Source: Terrimonas sp. (lineage in GTDB: Bacteria > Bacteroidota > Bacteroidia > Chitinophagales > Chitinophagaceae). From it: a stretch of 64,000 bases of DNA. Of the stretch, positions 18,638 to 27,332 are shown in pieces. Where the stretch lies: NCBI RefSeq assembly GCF_003075435.1, contig NZ_QCZJ01000020.1:46783-110782 (forward strand), given 5' to 3'. Under the pieces are notes generated by a model. It worked only from the letters and a program-made list of their open reading frames with translations. It ran no database searches and had not been told where the DNA came from. The first letter of the stretch is position 1. Each line of letters opens with the position of its first letter. The position numbers and the translations under genes are program-made.

Positions 18638-18943
18638 TTATTTGGGATTTGCTGCCGCCATTTTCTTTGCAAGATGATCCATTACGGGTATAAACTTACC
18701 ATCAGGGCTTATATCAACAAATTTTACATTTTTATCAACTATGCCTGTATGAGACGCCGGCCAATAAAATACTTCACCTGCACTAACGATGTCTTCTTTG
18801 CCTCCGGGATATTTAACTCTCAAAGCCCCATCAATAACATAGCCCCAATGGGTTGCGCTGCACATGTTTTCAGACAATCTTTTAAAAATGGTGTGAAGTC
18901 AGCCGGACCGGGTACATCCATATAATCAATGGACATTCAATCT
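18638..18943 (-). pseudogene. Frameshifted C-terminal relic of a cupin protein
   Basis: The frame 18638-18877 encodes SENMCSATHWGYVIDGAL onward to LAKKMAAANPK, closely similar throughout to the C-terminal ~80 residues of the intact protein at 21519-22349 (SPHWGYVIDGALKVRYPGGK, AGEVFYWPAPHTG, ISPDGKFIPVMDHLAKK). Homology continues upstream to about 18943 (YMDVPGPADFTPF) but in another frame: relative to the intact copy one base is missing near 18895-18905. No signal peptide, NTF2-like domain or start survives. It lies immediately downstream of the permease gene, as the intact copy lies immediately upstream. It is most likely non-functional. Confidence 0.8.
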
Positions 18944-19012
18944 AATATTTTCAGATTGTTTCGTTCTCGAACTTTTTACTTCGATATACACCGGAGTCTC
19001 CGCATTACTTCG

Positions 19013-21511
19013 CTATTCGCTTCGTAATGCTGCGACCGGGTTTGCCATCGCTGTTTTGATGCTCTGCAAACAAATAGTAGTTAAGGTTAATAAAAGCAAT
19101 ACCACAGGTGGTACCACAAACATAAACCAGCTTAGCCTGATATGGAATGCGTAATTCTTCAGCCATTCATTTGCCGCCCAGTAAATAACCGGTAAAGCAA
19201 CCAGAGACGAAAGCAAAACCAGCCTGATAAAATCTTTTGAAACAAGCAGCAACACACTGGACACCTGTGCACCCAGTACTTTACGGATACCGATCTCTTT
19301 GGTGCGCAGCTTTATTATAAAAGCTGAAAGCCCAAGCAATCCGAGGCACGCCACAACAATTGCCAGCGAAGCGAATAATCCGAATACATTGCCCAGGCGC
19401 TGATCTGCTTTATACTGGCTGTTAAAAAAATCATCAAGAAAAAATGATTCGAACGGCTTTCCGGGAAATGCTTTTTTAAACACCGATTCTATACCGGAAA
19501 GGTTTTTATTAATATCATTTGTATTCACGCCGACCGATGCATAATTCCAGGACAGGGTGTTGGAATAATTCGGGTAATAAAACAAAATCGGATCGTATGC
19601 TTCTTTCAGTGAACGTTGGTGAAAATTCTTAACCACTCCTTTAACAGTAGCATAGTATTCTCCTCCTCCAAAGCTAAATATGATCCTTTGATTCAGCGCT
19701 TCGTTTGCAGATTTGTATCCCAAACCTTTTGCAAGCGCTTCGTTTACCAAAATCTTTACATCCATGTCCTTTCCATATATCCCCGGCGTATACAAATTAT
19801 AAATTCCTGAGCTGTCCGCAGGCGAAAAACCACTTCCTCCTATCAGCGGTACCTGGTAGGTATTTAAAAAATCATGGTCAATGCTTATAAAATAGGTATT
19901 AATATTGTTTTGCTTGTCCTGGCTGCTTTTTCTTACAGTGTTACGATCAGCAATAGCCCGGCCGGGCACTTCTGAAGTATACACCGTATTTATTACAGAA
20001 GGCGCTCTTAATACCTCATGCTTAAAATAATTCAGTTTTGATGCATTTGTTGAATCAAATCCGGTAGGCAGTTTAATAACCAGTGTCTGGCTTGTCTTAT
20101 AACCGAGATCACCTTTTCGCATAAAGTTCAGTTGGCTAAATACAACCAGTGTGGCGGCAATCAGCATGATGGAAAGAAAGAATTGAAAAGAAAGCAGCAC
20201 ACGCCTGAGCGACAGGTTTGTATTTGATTTTATGATCAACCCTTTCAACACCTTTACAGGGTTGAAGGAGGATAATATAAACGCGGGATAAGCCCCTACC
20301 AGGATGGCGCCGAGGAGAAAAGTTGCTAAAGTATATAACCAGAAGGATGGATGGCTACCCATGCCTTGTGTGAAAAATCCCTCACTGATATTTTTGCCAA
20401 CGAGCCGGTTAAACCAGGGCAGGGTGAAAAAAATGATTATAACAGTAACAAATAACGCCATTACATTGATGATGAATGACTCCAGCAGGAATTGTATCAT
20501 CAGTTGCTTTTTCATGGCTCCGGATACTTTCCGGATACCTACTTCTTTGGCCCTTTCCATTGATTTGGCGGTAGAAAGATTAATATAGTTCGTCCAGGCG
20601 ATCAGCAAAATGAACACACCTATAACGGAAAGGAAAAACACTTCCTGTTCACTGCCGTTTATTTCGGCTTCTTTTTTAAAGTGAGAGGTAAGGTGGATAC
20701 CGGTTAACGGCTGCAGGTGAAAGGAAGATCCAAAGTTGAGTTCTTTCATGATATTGCCAAGGTATTTATCAATGAAAGCGGGGAATTTTGCTTCCATTTT
20801 TTTGGTATCCGTGCCCGGCGCAAGTAATACATAGGTGTACCATTCCGGCCAGGTCCAGTTTTCGTTGTTTCCCCATCCATCAAAATGAAACAATATATCG
20901 AACTTTATATGTGAATTTTCCGGCGGATCGGCAAAAACGCCTGTAACTTTTGAGGGAAACGATCCATTACTAATGAGCGTTTTGTTTAAAGGGTCTTTAT
21001 CCCCAAAATATTTTTTTGCCACCGATTCGGAGATCACAACAGTGTTGGGGTCCTTCAGGCATGTGCTTCTATCACCGCGAACCAAAGGAAAAGAGAATAC
21101 ATTAAAAAAGGAGGGATCAACAAAATAAATATTGGTTTCATAAAACGTCTTAATTCCCTTACCCCCCTCTTCCTCATAAGCCATGTAATTCGATTTAAAA
21201 AAAGTAGCAAAGCTCACTATCCTTACATAATCTGTCACTTCGGGGAAATCCCTTTTCAATGCCGGCCCCAAGGCAGGATGATTGGTAACAAAGGTTCCGT
21301 TATCAGCAAAACTTCCGGAGTAGGAAATGGGAACACGATATATGTTTGGTGCATTGGCGTGAAACCGGTCATAACCTGATTCAAAAGCCACATGCTGGAA
21401 TATAAAAAAGCAAGCCGCCATGCCAAGCGCCAGCCCGAAAATATTGATACCGGAATAAATTTTATTCCTTACAAGGTTCCGCCATGCGGTTTTGAAATAG
21501 CTTTTGAGCAT
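19013..21511 (-). CDS. ABC transporter permease, FtsX/MacB type
   Basis: 832 aa with the usual Bacteroidota layout: MLKSYFKTAWRNLVRNKIYS, a first membrane helix (~20-42), a MacB-type periplasmic domain (~50-280), a first FtsX domain (~285-410; TAKSMERAKEVGIRKVSGA), a second periplasmic part, and a second FtsX domain (~710-825; IIKLRTKEIGIRKVLGAQVS). Such permeases pair with an ATPase and act as mechanotransmission machines for lipoprotein or peptide export, toxin defence or signalling. No ATPase gene is adjacent. It starts 7 bp after the intact cupin gene and ends just before the cupin relic. Confidence 0.9.
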   Translation of the reverse strand: MLKSYFKTAWRNLVRNKIYSGINIFGLALGMAACFFIFQHVAFESGYDRFHANAPNIYRVPISYSGSFADNGTFVTNHPALGPALKRDFPEVTDYVRIVSFATFFKSNYMAYEEEGGKGIKTFYETNIYFVDPSFFNVFSFPLVRGDRSTCLKDPNTVVISESVAKKYFGDKDPLNKTLISNGSFPSKVTGVFADPPENSHIKFDILFHFDGWGNNENWTWPEWYTYVLLAPGTDTKKMEAKFPAFIDKYLGNIMKELNFGSSFHLQPLTGIHLTSHFKKEAEINGSEQEVFFLSVIGVFILLIAWTNYINLSTAKSMERAKEVGIRKVSGAMKKQLMIQFLLESFIINVMALFVTVIIIFFTLPWFNRLVGKNISEGFFTQGMGSHPSFWLYTLATFLLGAILVGAYPAFILSSFNPVKVLKGLIIKSNTNLSLRRVLLSFQFFLSIMLIAATLVVFSQLNFMRKGDLGYKTSQTLVIKLPTGFDSTNASKLNYFKHEVLRAPSVINTVYTSEVPGRAIADRNTVRKSSQDKQNNINTYFISIDHDFLNTYQVPLIGGSGFSPADSSGIYNLYTPGIYGKDMDVKILVNEALAKGLGYKSANEALNQRIIFSFGGGEYYATVKGVVKNFHQRSLKEAYDPILFYYPNYSNTLSWNYASVGVNTNDINKNLSGIESVFKKAFPGKPFESFFLDDFFNSQYKADQRLGNVFGLFASLAIVVACLGLLGLSAFIIKLRTKEIGIRKVLGAQVSSVLLLVSKDFIRLVLLSSLVALPVIYWAANEWLKNYAFHIRLSWFMFVVPPVVLLLLTLTTICLQSIKTAMANPVAALRSE

Positions 21512-21518
21512 AATTATG

Positions 21519-22349
21519 TTATTTGGAACTTGCTGCTACCTTCTTTGCAAGATGATCCATCACAGGTATAAACTTCCCATCAGGGCTTATATCAATGAAT
21601 TTTACATTTTTTTCAACTACCCCGGTATGAGGAGCCGGCCAGTAAAATACTTCTCCTGCAGTAATAGTTTCTTCTTTGCCGCCGGGATACCGCACTTTCA
21701 AAGCCCCGTCAATAACATAACCCCAATGAGGTGAACTGCACATATTTTCAGGTAAGCCTTCAAAGAAAGGTGTAAAGTCGGCAGGACCGGGAACATCCAT
21801 ATAGCCAACAGACATTCCGCCAAGCCCGGAAATATTCGTAAATCCGTTCCTGGGGTTTTTAGGGATTTTATTAACCGGCATATGGTATGAGGCGGTTTGC
21901 GTTTGATCAAATGAAGATACGTCCACAACAGAAGCATGAAGCGTCTTCCATTCGCCATTAACTTTCTGCAATGTTCTTGTTTCTTTTGTCTTACGGTCAA
22001 CACCATCCCAATTATCCTGCTGATCAAAGCTTACAAAAGCTATATCATTTCCTATAGCATAGTTATAATTATCTCTTTTCAGCTTCAGCTCAAATGGTTC
22101 AATTTTGCTGATAGCCTGAGCCAGCGGTTTAAACCCTTTTATGGATTGCACACCTTCTGCAGTTGTATAAATAAAAGATGCGTCATTAGAATGTATCCAG
22201 CATTTTGCCCATTGCACTGAATCGCCTTTTGCCGCAAAATGGCTTTCGTCTTCTAATAGTTTTATGATCGCCGCTTCATCTGATTTTCTGTCGGGCGTGC
22301 TGTTACAGGATATGCATACCACAACAAATACAATGCATGTTAGTTTCAT
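21519..22349 (-). CDS. Lipoprotein with NTF2/SnoaL-like and cupin-like domains
   Basis: 276 aa. The signal peptide ends in the lipobox VCISCNSTPD (Cys15). Residues ~25-145 resemble a SnoaL/NTF2-like ketosteroid-isomerase-type fold (DEAAIIKLLEDESHFAAKGD, then ETRTLQKVNGEWKTLHAS). Residues ~185-270 form a cupin-like domain (HWGYVIDGALKVRYPGGKEE, AGEVFYWPAPHTG). The first His and the PHTG His could be metal ligands. Function is unknown; small-molecule binding is plausible. It lies 53 bp downstream of the flavin oxidase and 7 bp upstream of the permease, suggesting one transcription unit. A decayed copy of its 3' part lies beyond the permease. Confidence 0.7.
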   Translation of the reverse strand: MKLTCIVFVVVCISCNSTPDRKSDEAAIIKLLEDESHFAAKGDSVQWAKCWIHSNDASFIYTTAEGVQSIKGFKPLAQAISKIEPFELKLKRDNYNYAIGNDIAFVSFDQQDNWDGVDRKTKETRTLQKVNGEWKTLHASVVDVSSFDQTQTASYHMPVNKIPKNPRNGFTNISGLGGMSVGYMDVPGPADFTPFFEGLPENMCSSPHWGYVIDGALKVRYPGGKEETITAGEVFYWPAPHTGVVEKNVKFIDISPDGKFIPVMDHLAKKVAASSK

Positions 22350-22402
22350 AATTGTTGATTTTGGTTTATCAAATTATATGTTGATGATATTAATAAACCC
22401 GT

Positions 22403-23785
22403 TCAGGCTGCTGCCGGTTTTATATTCTGGTTAACCCTGAATAAATTACCGGGATCGTATTTTGCTTTTACCTGCGCAAGCTTTTTATAGTTATCACCAT
22501 AGCTCGCTTTTACACGATCCTCGCCTTCGTCCATTATCATATTTATATATGCCCCACCCATTGAATACGGATGCAGATCAGACCAGTAATGCTTGGCCCA
22601 CTCAATAACCTTTTCTTCATCGCTTACATTATCAGCCACTCCAACTATTACCATTCCATAATTTGCATCGCGGTAGTTCCAGGCGGTTTCACTCCTGCCA
22701 ACTTTTGATGCAAGGCCATTAATGTTATACATGTGCATAGTGCAGTATCGGGTAGGCATTTGCCGGGCATGTTCTATATGCTTTTTAATGGCTTCAGCAC
22801 CCAGGTCCTTTACGAAATCTGCTTTCCAATACCAGATCAGCCCGGGAGGATACAAAGGGTCGAACAAGGTGTTGAGGGTAGGCACAGTCAGCGGGCCAAC
22901 AAAATCCAGCGATGGCGTTTTTTTCGCTCTTATCGGTTTAAATACTTCTTCCGCTTTATCCATATCTCCCGCATAGCACCATACTACCCCGCACATTTTT
23001 TTAAGATGCAAGTGCCCGGGGAATGGCGGAAAAGGCGGCACAGTTAAAAAAGCGAAATAACCACTCAGTTCATTGGGCGCTTTATTTATGAATTCATGAT
23101 GCCATGCAAACATTTCTTCCGCATCATCCAGTTCCCAAAGCATTGGGCCTGCATACACGGTGTGCACAGGGCACATTTTAAATGTAAAGGAAACCACAAC
23201 GCCAAAGTTTCCGCCGCCGCCACGCAGTGCCCAGAATAAATCAGCGTTTTCTGATGAAGATGCTTTTACCAGCCTGCCGTCAGCAAGCACCACTTCTGCT
23301 TCAAGCAGGTTATCAATAGCAAGGCCAAGGCTCCGTGTAAGATTTCCAAGCCCTCCACCCAATGTGATGCCACCTGTGCCCGTAGTGCCGAATATTCCCG
23401 AAGGCACACACATACCTGCTGCTTCATGTGTTGCCGTATCCACCTCTTTCAGTAAACATCCTGCCTGTACCTTAACCGTTTTTGCATGCACATCTACTTT
23501 AATTCCTTTCATCGGTGAGAGATCAATTACCAGCGCATCATCTGCAACACCCAACCCTGCTGCGTTGTGCCCTCCGCTGCGAATAGCCAACAGCATATTA
23601 TTTTCCCTTGCAAAATTTACACAGGCAATTACATCGTTCACATCTGTACAATATGCAATAGCCGCAGGGTTTTTATCTATCATACCATTATAAACTTTCC
23701 GCGCCTCATTATAAGCAGGGTCTGCCGGTAAAACGAGCTTGCCTTTCAGGCTTTTTTTCAAATCATCGCTCAAATTTTTTCTCAT
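22403..23785 (-). CDS. FAD-linked oxidoreductase, berberine-bridge-enzyme type
   Basis: 460 aa. A PCMH-type FAD domain (~35-205) contains IRSGGHNAAGLG, whose His is the usual 8-alpha-histidyl FAD attachment site, and GGITLGGGLGNLTRSLGL. The second-site Cys of bicovalent family members is not seen, so monocovalent FAD is expected. The C-terminus is a BBE domain (YGDNYKKLAQVKAKYDPGNL then FRVNQNI). Family members oxidise sugars, alcohols or secondary metabolites with O2. No signal peptide is evident. It heads the minus-strand group oxidase - cupin lipoprotein - permease. Substrate unknown. Confidence 0.92.
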   Translation of the reverse strand: MRKNLSDDLKKSLKGKLVLPADPAYNEARKVYNGMIDKNPAAIAYCTDVNDVIACVNFARENNMLLAIRSGGHNAAGLGVADDALVIDLSPMKGIKVDVHAKTVKVQAGCLLKEVDTATHEAAGMCVPSGIFGTTGTGGITLGGGLGNLTRSLGLAIDNLLEAEVVLADGRLVKASSSENADLFWALRGGGGNFGVVVSFTFKMCPVHTVYAGPMLWELDDAEEMFAWHHEFINKAPNELSGYFAFLTVPPFPPFPGHLHLKKMCGVVWCYAGDMDKAEEVFKPIRAKKTPSLDFVGPLTVPTLNTLFDPLYPPGLIWYWKADFVKDLGAEAIKKHIEHARQMPTRYCTMHMYNINGLASKVGRSETAWNYRDANYGMVIVGVADNVSDEEKVIEWAKHYWSDLHPYSMGGAYINMIMDEGEDRVKASYGDNYKKLAQVKAKYDPGNLFRVNQNIKPAAA

Positions 23786-24010
23786 ACAACAGTTTTAAAT
23801 ATGAAAACAAAATTATTATTGCAGGACAGGTATGTGTTTTTCTTAAACGGTCAAAAAATTTTCTTAAAAGTTCAGCGTGCCGGTTTTGAAAATTTTCTTG
23901 TTTCAAAATTATATGGGATGGGAAGCATGGTGTTAACAATAGCTGTTCAAAGAATTGCAAAATATGTTCGCCGGCTGATATTTACCATTGGTGAGAGATG
24001 TTGAAGTCCC

Positions 24011-24184
24011 CGTCATTTCGAGTGAGCCAACACGAACACTATAGTTAAATCACTCTTTTGCGAGGGAGAAATCCGCCTGGCTTTTGTACTGGTGCTCAGC
24101 ATTTGTAATATGGCCCAACGGATTTCTCTCCCGCCGCAACATGCGTTTAGTTCAATACAACCTGTGGGCGGGTTCGAAATGACG
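24011..24184. repeat. 174-bp palindromic (MITE/REP-like) intergenic element
   Basis: Terminal 11-bp inverted repeats CGTCATTTCGA (24011-24021) and TCGAAATGACG (24174-24184) enclose a second pair GAGAAATCCG/CGGATTTCTC (24066-24075 and 24119-24128). It encodes nothing and lies in the 417-bp spacer (23786-24202) between the flavin oxidase and the AraC genes; the rest of that spacer is featureless apart from a dubious 67-codon ORF. Confidence 0.65.
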
Positions 24185-24202
24185 GCTATGGTTATTCAGG
24201 CA

Positions 24203-25300
24203 TCATACTCTTTTCAAAAAAGCCGATGGCGTACAACCAAACTTTTCAATAAAACATTTTGAAAAATAAGAAGAGCTGTTAAACCCGGAATTGAATGCGA
24301 CCTCGGCTATGCCGGATTTTTTCTGCTTGAGCAGGGAAAGCGCTTTACGCATGCGCAAATCAATGATGAAATCGTTAGGAGAACGACCGGTTAAAGCGGT
24401 AATCTTTCTGTATAACTGCGGTCTGCTCACACATATTTCATTGCATAATTTATTCAGGTCAAATTGTTGATCAGATATTTTTGATTCTGCTATACGAATG
24501 AGAGCAGAGATGAATTCCTGCTCATTTGTATTCAGCGATTTAATGGCATCGTCTGAAAAAATGTCTTCGTTTTTACAAATTTTCCTTACGAGGGCGCAGG
24601 TCAGTGCCTGGTTGCCTGGCGCAGTCAGGCTTAAGCAATGACCCAATTTAATGGCTTCTTTAAAAAAATCACCTTCCATTGTTACAGGCTGTGAAGCGCT
24701 CAACCCCATTTTAAAAATAATGTCCGGCTGCTTGGGCTCAAACCGCTCAAGCTCTTTTTTGATATACAAAGCGCAGGAAACAGCATCGGTTGCATCATCA
24801 AAAACAGCTATGAGGCTGTCATCGGCATCCCAGGCTAAATGCCTCCCTCCGGATCTTTCCATTTGTTCCCGTACTATTTTCCTTGCCCAGGTTGGCGTAA
24901 GCAGCATAGAAAGATCGCTTGAAGCGGTAGCTTTGGTAATACCATAAACAGAAACCACAAGTATAGTTCTGTAACCTGTATCGAGAGAGCCGTTTTTTTT
25001 CTGAACAAGTCCGTAGTCATTTACAGTATGCCCGGCGCCCATCATCATTTCATAAAACCCTGTTTCAACTTCTGTTAACGCGCAGGCTATGTTGCCATGT
25101 GCCAGTTGGTGAACCTTTTCGCAGGTTTCCGGGTCAGGGCCTTCAATCAGGCAAAACACTGCACCCGCTTCCTGGTTTACCCAGAACTGCAGGTACCGCA
25201 CACCATATTTATCCTGGATGGCAACATCTGCCATATGTGCTCTTTTCACATCTTCCACCGTAACATTTTCAATGTGGTGAAAATCCATGTATAGTGGCAT
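24203..25300 (-). CDS. AraC-family regulator fused to DUF4242 and a nucleotide-cyclase-like domain
   Basis: 365 aa in three parts. Residues 1-~95 (MPLYMDFHHIENVTVEDVKR, AHMADVAIQDKYGVRYLQFW, FCLIEGPDPETCEKVH) match the DUF4242 small ferredoxin-like domain. Residues ~110-255 resemble a class III cyclase homology domain (DDSLIAVFDDATDAVSCALY, FKMGLSASQPV, GDFFKEAIKLGHCLSLTAPG), but the two metal-binding Asp are not clearly present, so a sensory rather than catalytic role is likely. Residues ~265-365 are an AraC HTH pair (CNEICVSRPQLYRKITALTG, FNSGFNSSSYFSKCFIEKFG). It starts 10 bp after the other AraC gene. DUF4242 and HTH calls are firm, the cyclase call is moderate. Confidence 0.75.
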   Translation of the reverse strand: MPLYMDFHHIENVTVEDVKRAHMADVAIQDKYGVRYLQFWVNQEAGAVFCLIEGPDPETCEKVHQLAHGNIACALTEVETGFYEMMMGAGHTVNDYGLVQKKNGSLDTGYRTILVVSVYGITKATASSDLSMLLTPTWARKIVREQMERSGGRHLAWDADDSLIAVFDDATDAVSCALYIKKELERFEPKQPDIIFKMGLSASQPVTMEGDFFKEAIKLGHCLSLTAPGNQALTCALVRKICKNEDIFSDDAIKSLNTNEQEFISALIRIAESKISDQQFDLNKLCNEICVSRPQLYRKITALTGRSPNDFIIDLRMRKALSLLKQKKSGIAEVAFNSGFNSSSYFSKCFIEKFGCTPSAFLKRV

Positions 25301-25310
25301 ATACTAAATT

Positions 25311-26180
25311 TTATTCTGCAACCTGTTCTCTTCTGTATTGCAAAGGCGGCGTTCCAAACTTTTCCTTAAATACCCTGCTGAAATGGGAAACATTTTCAAA
25401 GCCGCTGTCATCTGCTATTTCATTAATGTTTTTCCTGCTGGTATACAGCAACAGCTTAGCATGGTTTAATCTTTTCTCCAACAGCCATTTGCCGGGCGTA
25501 GTATGGTACAGCGCTTCAAAGTCTCTTTTAAATGAAGAAATGCTGCGCTGCGCAATCCGGGCATATTCGGCAATAGATAAATTATAATAAAAATTGGCTT
25601 CCATGATATCTTTCAACGGCGGCTTCTGAAAGTCGCTCAGGTAATTAATATAAGCAAGGAGCGCCGCGTTTTCCGGGTTAGAAAGAATATTAAACAACAA
25701 TTCTTTGAACTTTAGTTCCAGTAAACTTTCTGCCGGAGCTGTCTTCTGTGTAAAATAGGGCAGAACACTATAAAAAAATGCCCTTGTGGCTTCGTTTATT
25801 TTTATATTGATAAGCATTTCACCGGGTGGCGCCGGCAAGGAACCTGCATGTAAGGTCTGCCGGTTTTCTTTGTAAAAACGGCAAACAAATTCATCAGGAA
25901 AATAAAATGCCAGCAGTTCCCACTGCAAATCCGCATTTTCCTGCTTCCATGCGCCTTTCTTTGCAAAATGCGTGCAGTGCTCCGTCATGCTCCACGATTG
26001 AGCGCCCAGATGAAAAATCTTTATTCCCTGCAGGGTAAAAGCGATTTGGTTAAAGTGATTGTATACATACACATATTTATCTTCCTGCGGGCACTTATAA
26101 TGCAGGTACAGGAGGTCATTGGCAGCCAGTTGCTTAAACTCCTTAGGCCTATTGGTTATATAGTCGTATGTATTGTCCAT
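25311..26180 (-). CDS. AraC-family transcriptional regulator (ExsA-like N-terminus)
   Basis: 289 aa. The N-terminal ~170 residues form a cupin-like effector domain of the ExsA-like kind common in Bacteroidota (NQIAFTLQGIKIFHLGAQSW; LLAFYFPDEFVCRFYKEN). The C-terminal ~100 residues are the double HTH (YARIAQRSISSFKRDFEALY; ADDSGFENVSHFSRVFKEKF) ending GTPPLQYRREQVAE. It is the first gene of a two-regulator operon: the DUF4242/cyclase/AraC gene starts 10 bp after its stop. The downstream flavin oxidase group is a natural target by position (inference). Confidence 0.88.
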   Translation of the reverse strand: MDNTYDYITNRPKEFKQLAANDLLYLHYKCPQEDKYVYVYNHFNQIAFTLQGIKIFHLGAQSWSMTEHCTHFAKKGAWKQENADLQWELLAFYFPDEFVCRFYKENRQTLHAGSLPAPPGEMLINIKINEATRAFFYSVLPYFTQKTAPAESLLELKFKELLFNILSNPENAALLAYINYLSDFQKPPLKDIMEANFYYNLSIAEYARIAQRSISSFKRDFEALYHTTPGKWLLEKRLNHAKLLLYTSRKNINEIADDSGFENVSHFSRVFKEKFGTPPLQYRREQVAE

Positions 26181-26432
26181 GGTTAAAACAATTATTCCCT
26201 GGATGAAATGAGTTGCTTTCCTTGCGTAATTTATTCCTTTACACAGATTAGTTAAACAGGATGAAGTTGAGTAATGTATTAGTCAGGTCTCTGATACAAT
26301 TCATTCAACCTATATTAATTTCATACAGAACAGGTATAATGCTATGAGTGGTATCTTAATAAAATATCAGGAGTTACTTAAAGTTAAGTATTCTATATGG
26401 AAAAAAGAACCCTGCAGAAGATTTTCTGCATA

Positions 26433-27143
26433 CTATGTGCTTATCTCCGCTACTATCCTGAATCTTACAAACAATTCCTCGCTATACCATTTCTCCTCGT
26501 GTGTTTTTTTAATCACTTCTTTATGCTGTGTTTGATAAGCAAAGGTTTTCATTTCTTCTACACTGTTCCAGATGCTGAAAGTTGCTTGCTTAATAAAGGG
26601 CAATTCGCCTATACTTACGGTGTATAATAATCCATTGGTTGTATGCAGCATAGCAGCGGTGCCTTTTACATGTGCCCAAAATCGCGACAGGCTGTTTAAC
26701 CGTATAGTCGCTCTTGTTAGTACAGCTACCTTGCCACTATAATTTGTAGTATGTGGGATTGGTCCGAATGGTTGTTGGCCAGCCCAACTGCCATGCCCCG
26801 AAACCGGAGCAAGCAAAAAAGTATGTGTTTCACATTGAAAACACCTGTACCAGCCGGCAATAAATTTTCCATACAACACTTTCAGCAAATCCTGCTGAGT
26901 ACCCGGCAGCATCGCTTCATCCCTTACTGTTAAAATGGCCCATTGCTGCCAATCCGGTGTTTTGCTGAAGCCACCACCCTTACCGCAGCCAAGCAATTTC
27001 CGGAAACGGATTTTTTTGTTGAACAATAATGGCAGGTGATGTACAGCCATTGCGCATAAAGCAAAAAAAATATATCTCCCGGGATAGCGGATAATGGTAA
27101 GTGATACAAGTAATGGTTTTTTCGGCATGAACATAACGGGCAC
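26433..27143 (-). CDS. Spheroidene monooxygenase (CrtA)-like protein
   Basis: 236 aa. The C-terminal block TFSIWNSVEEMKTFAYQTQH followed by KWYSEELFVRF is the conserved signature of the CrtA family, as are the internal VLTRATIRLNSLSRFWAHV and SIGELPFIKQATFSIW. Characterised CrtA enzymes are haem-containing ketolases/hydroxylases of acyclic carotenoids. No carotenoid biosynthesis gene is nearby, so the substrate may differ; many Bacteroidota carry stand-alone copies annotated only by homology. Start uncertain: ATGs at 27143, 27134 and 27128 are all possible. It is separated by spacers of ~190-250 bp on both sides and is probably monocistronic. Confidence 0.7.
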   Translation of the reverse strand: MPVMFMPKKPLLVSLTIIRYPGRYIFFALCAMAVHHLPLLFNKKIRFRKLLGCGKGGGFSKTPDWQQWAILTVRDEAMLPGTQQDLLKVLYGKFIAGWYRCFQCETHTFLLAPVSGHGSWAGQQPFGPIPHTTNYSGKVAVLTRATIRLNSLSRFWAHVKGTAAMLHTTNGLLYTVSIGELPFIKQATFSIWNSVEEMKTFAYQTQHKEVIKKTHEEKWYSEELFVRFRIVAEIST

Positions 27144-27332
27144 AAACCTAAGTGAAAATTTTTCTTGTGGTAACTATATAATCAGCGTGAGTTGGGAAAT
27201 GATAAGTTTCTTTTGTTGGTTTTGGCTTAGGCGCTGTGTATCCGATCTTACATAACACATTCTCGTTTGTTTCATATTTTTAATCGGTATTGGATATCAG
27301 GAGCCAGCTATCCTTTGGCAAAACCACTGATC

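Noticed and set aside
23160..23693. 177-codon plus-strand ORF inside the flavin oxidase gene
   Set aside because: It is antisense to a clearly conserved BBE-type enzyme; its low-complexity Ser/Pro composition is typical of a shadow frame.
23801..24004. 67-codon plus-strand ORF in the spacer before the flavin oxidase
   Set aside because: No signal peptide, domain or neighbour support; it ends just before the palindromic element and looks like chance.
24312..25300. Active adenylate cyclase in the AraC fusion protein
   Set aside because: The general shape is cyclase-like, but I cannot find both metal-binding Asp residues, so catalysis is not supported.
26344..26627. Overlapping short plus-strand ORFs near the CrtA-like gene
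   Set aside because: They overlap the CrtA-like 3' end on the other strand and show no recognisable protein features.
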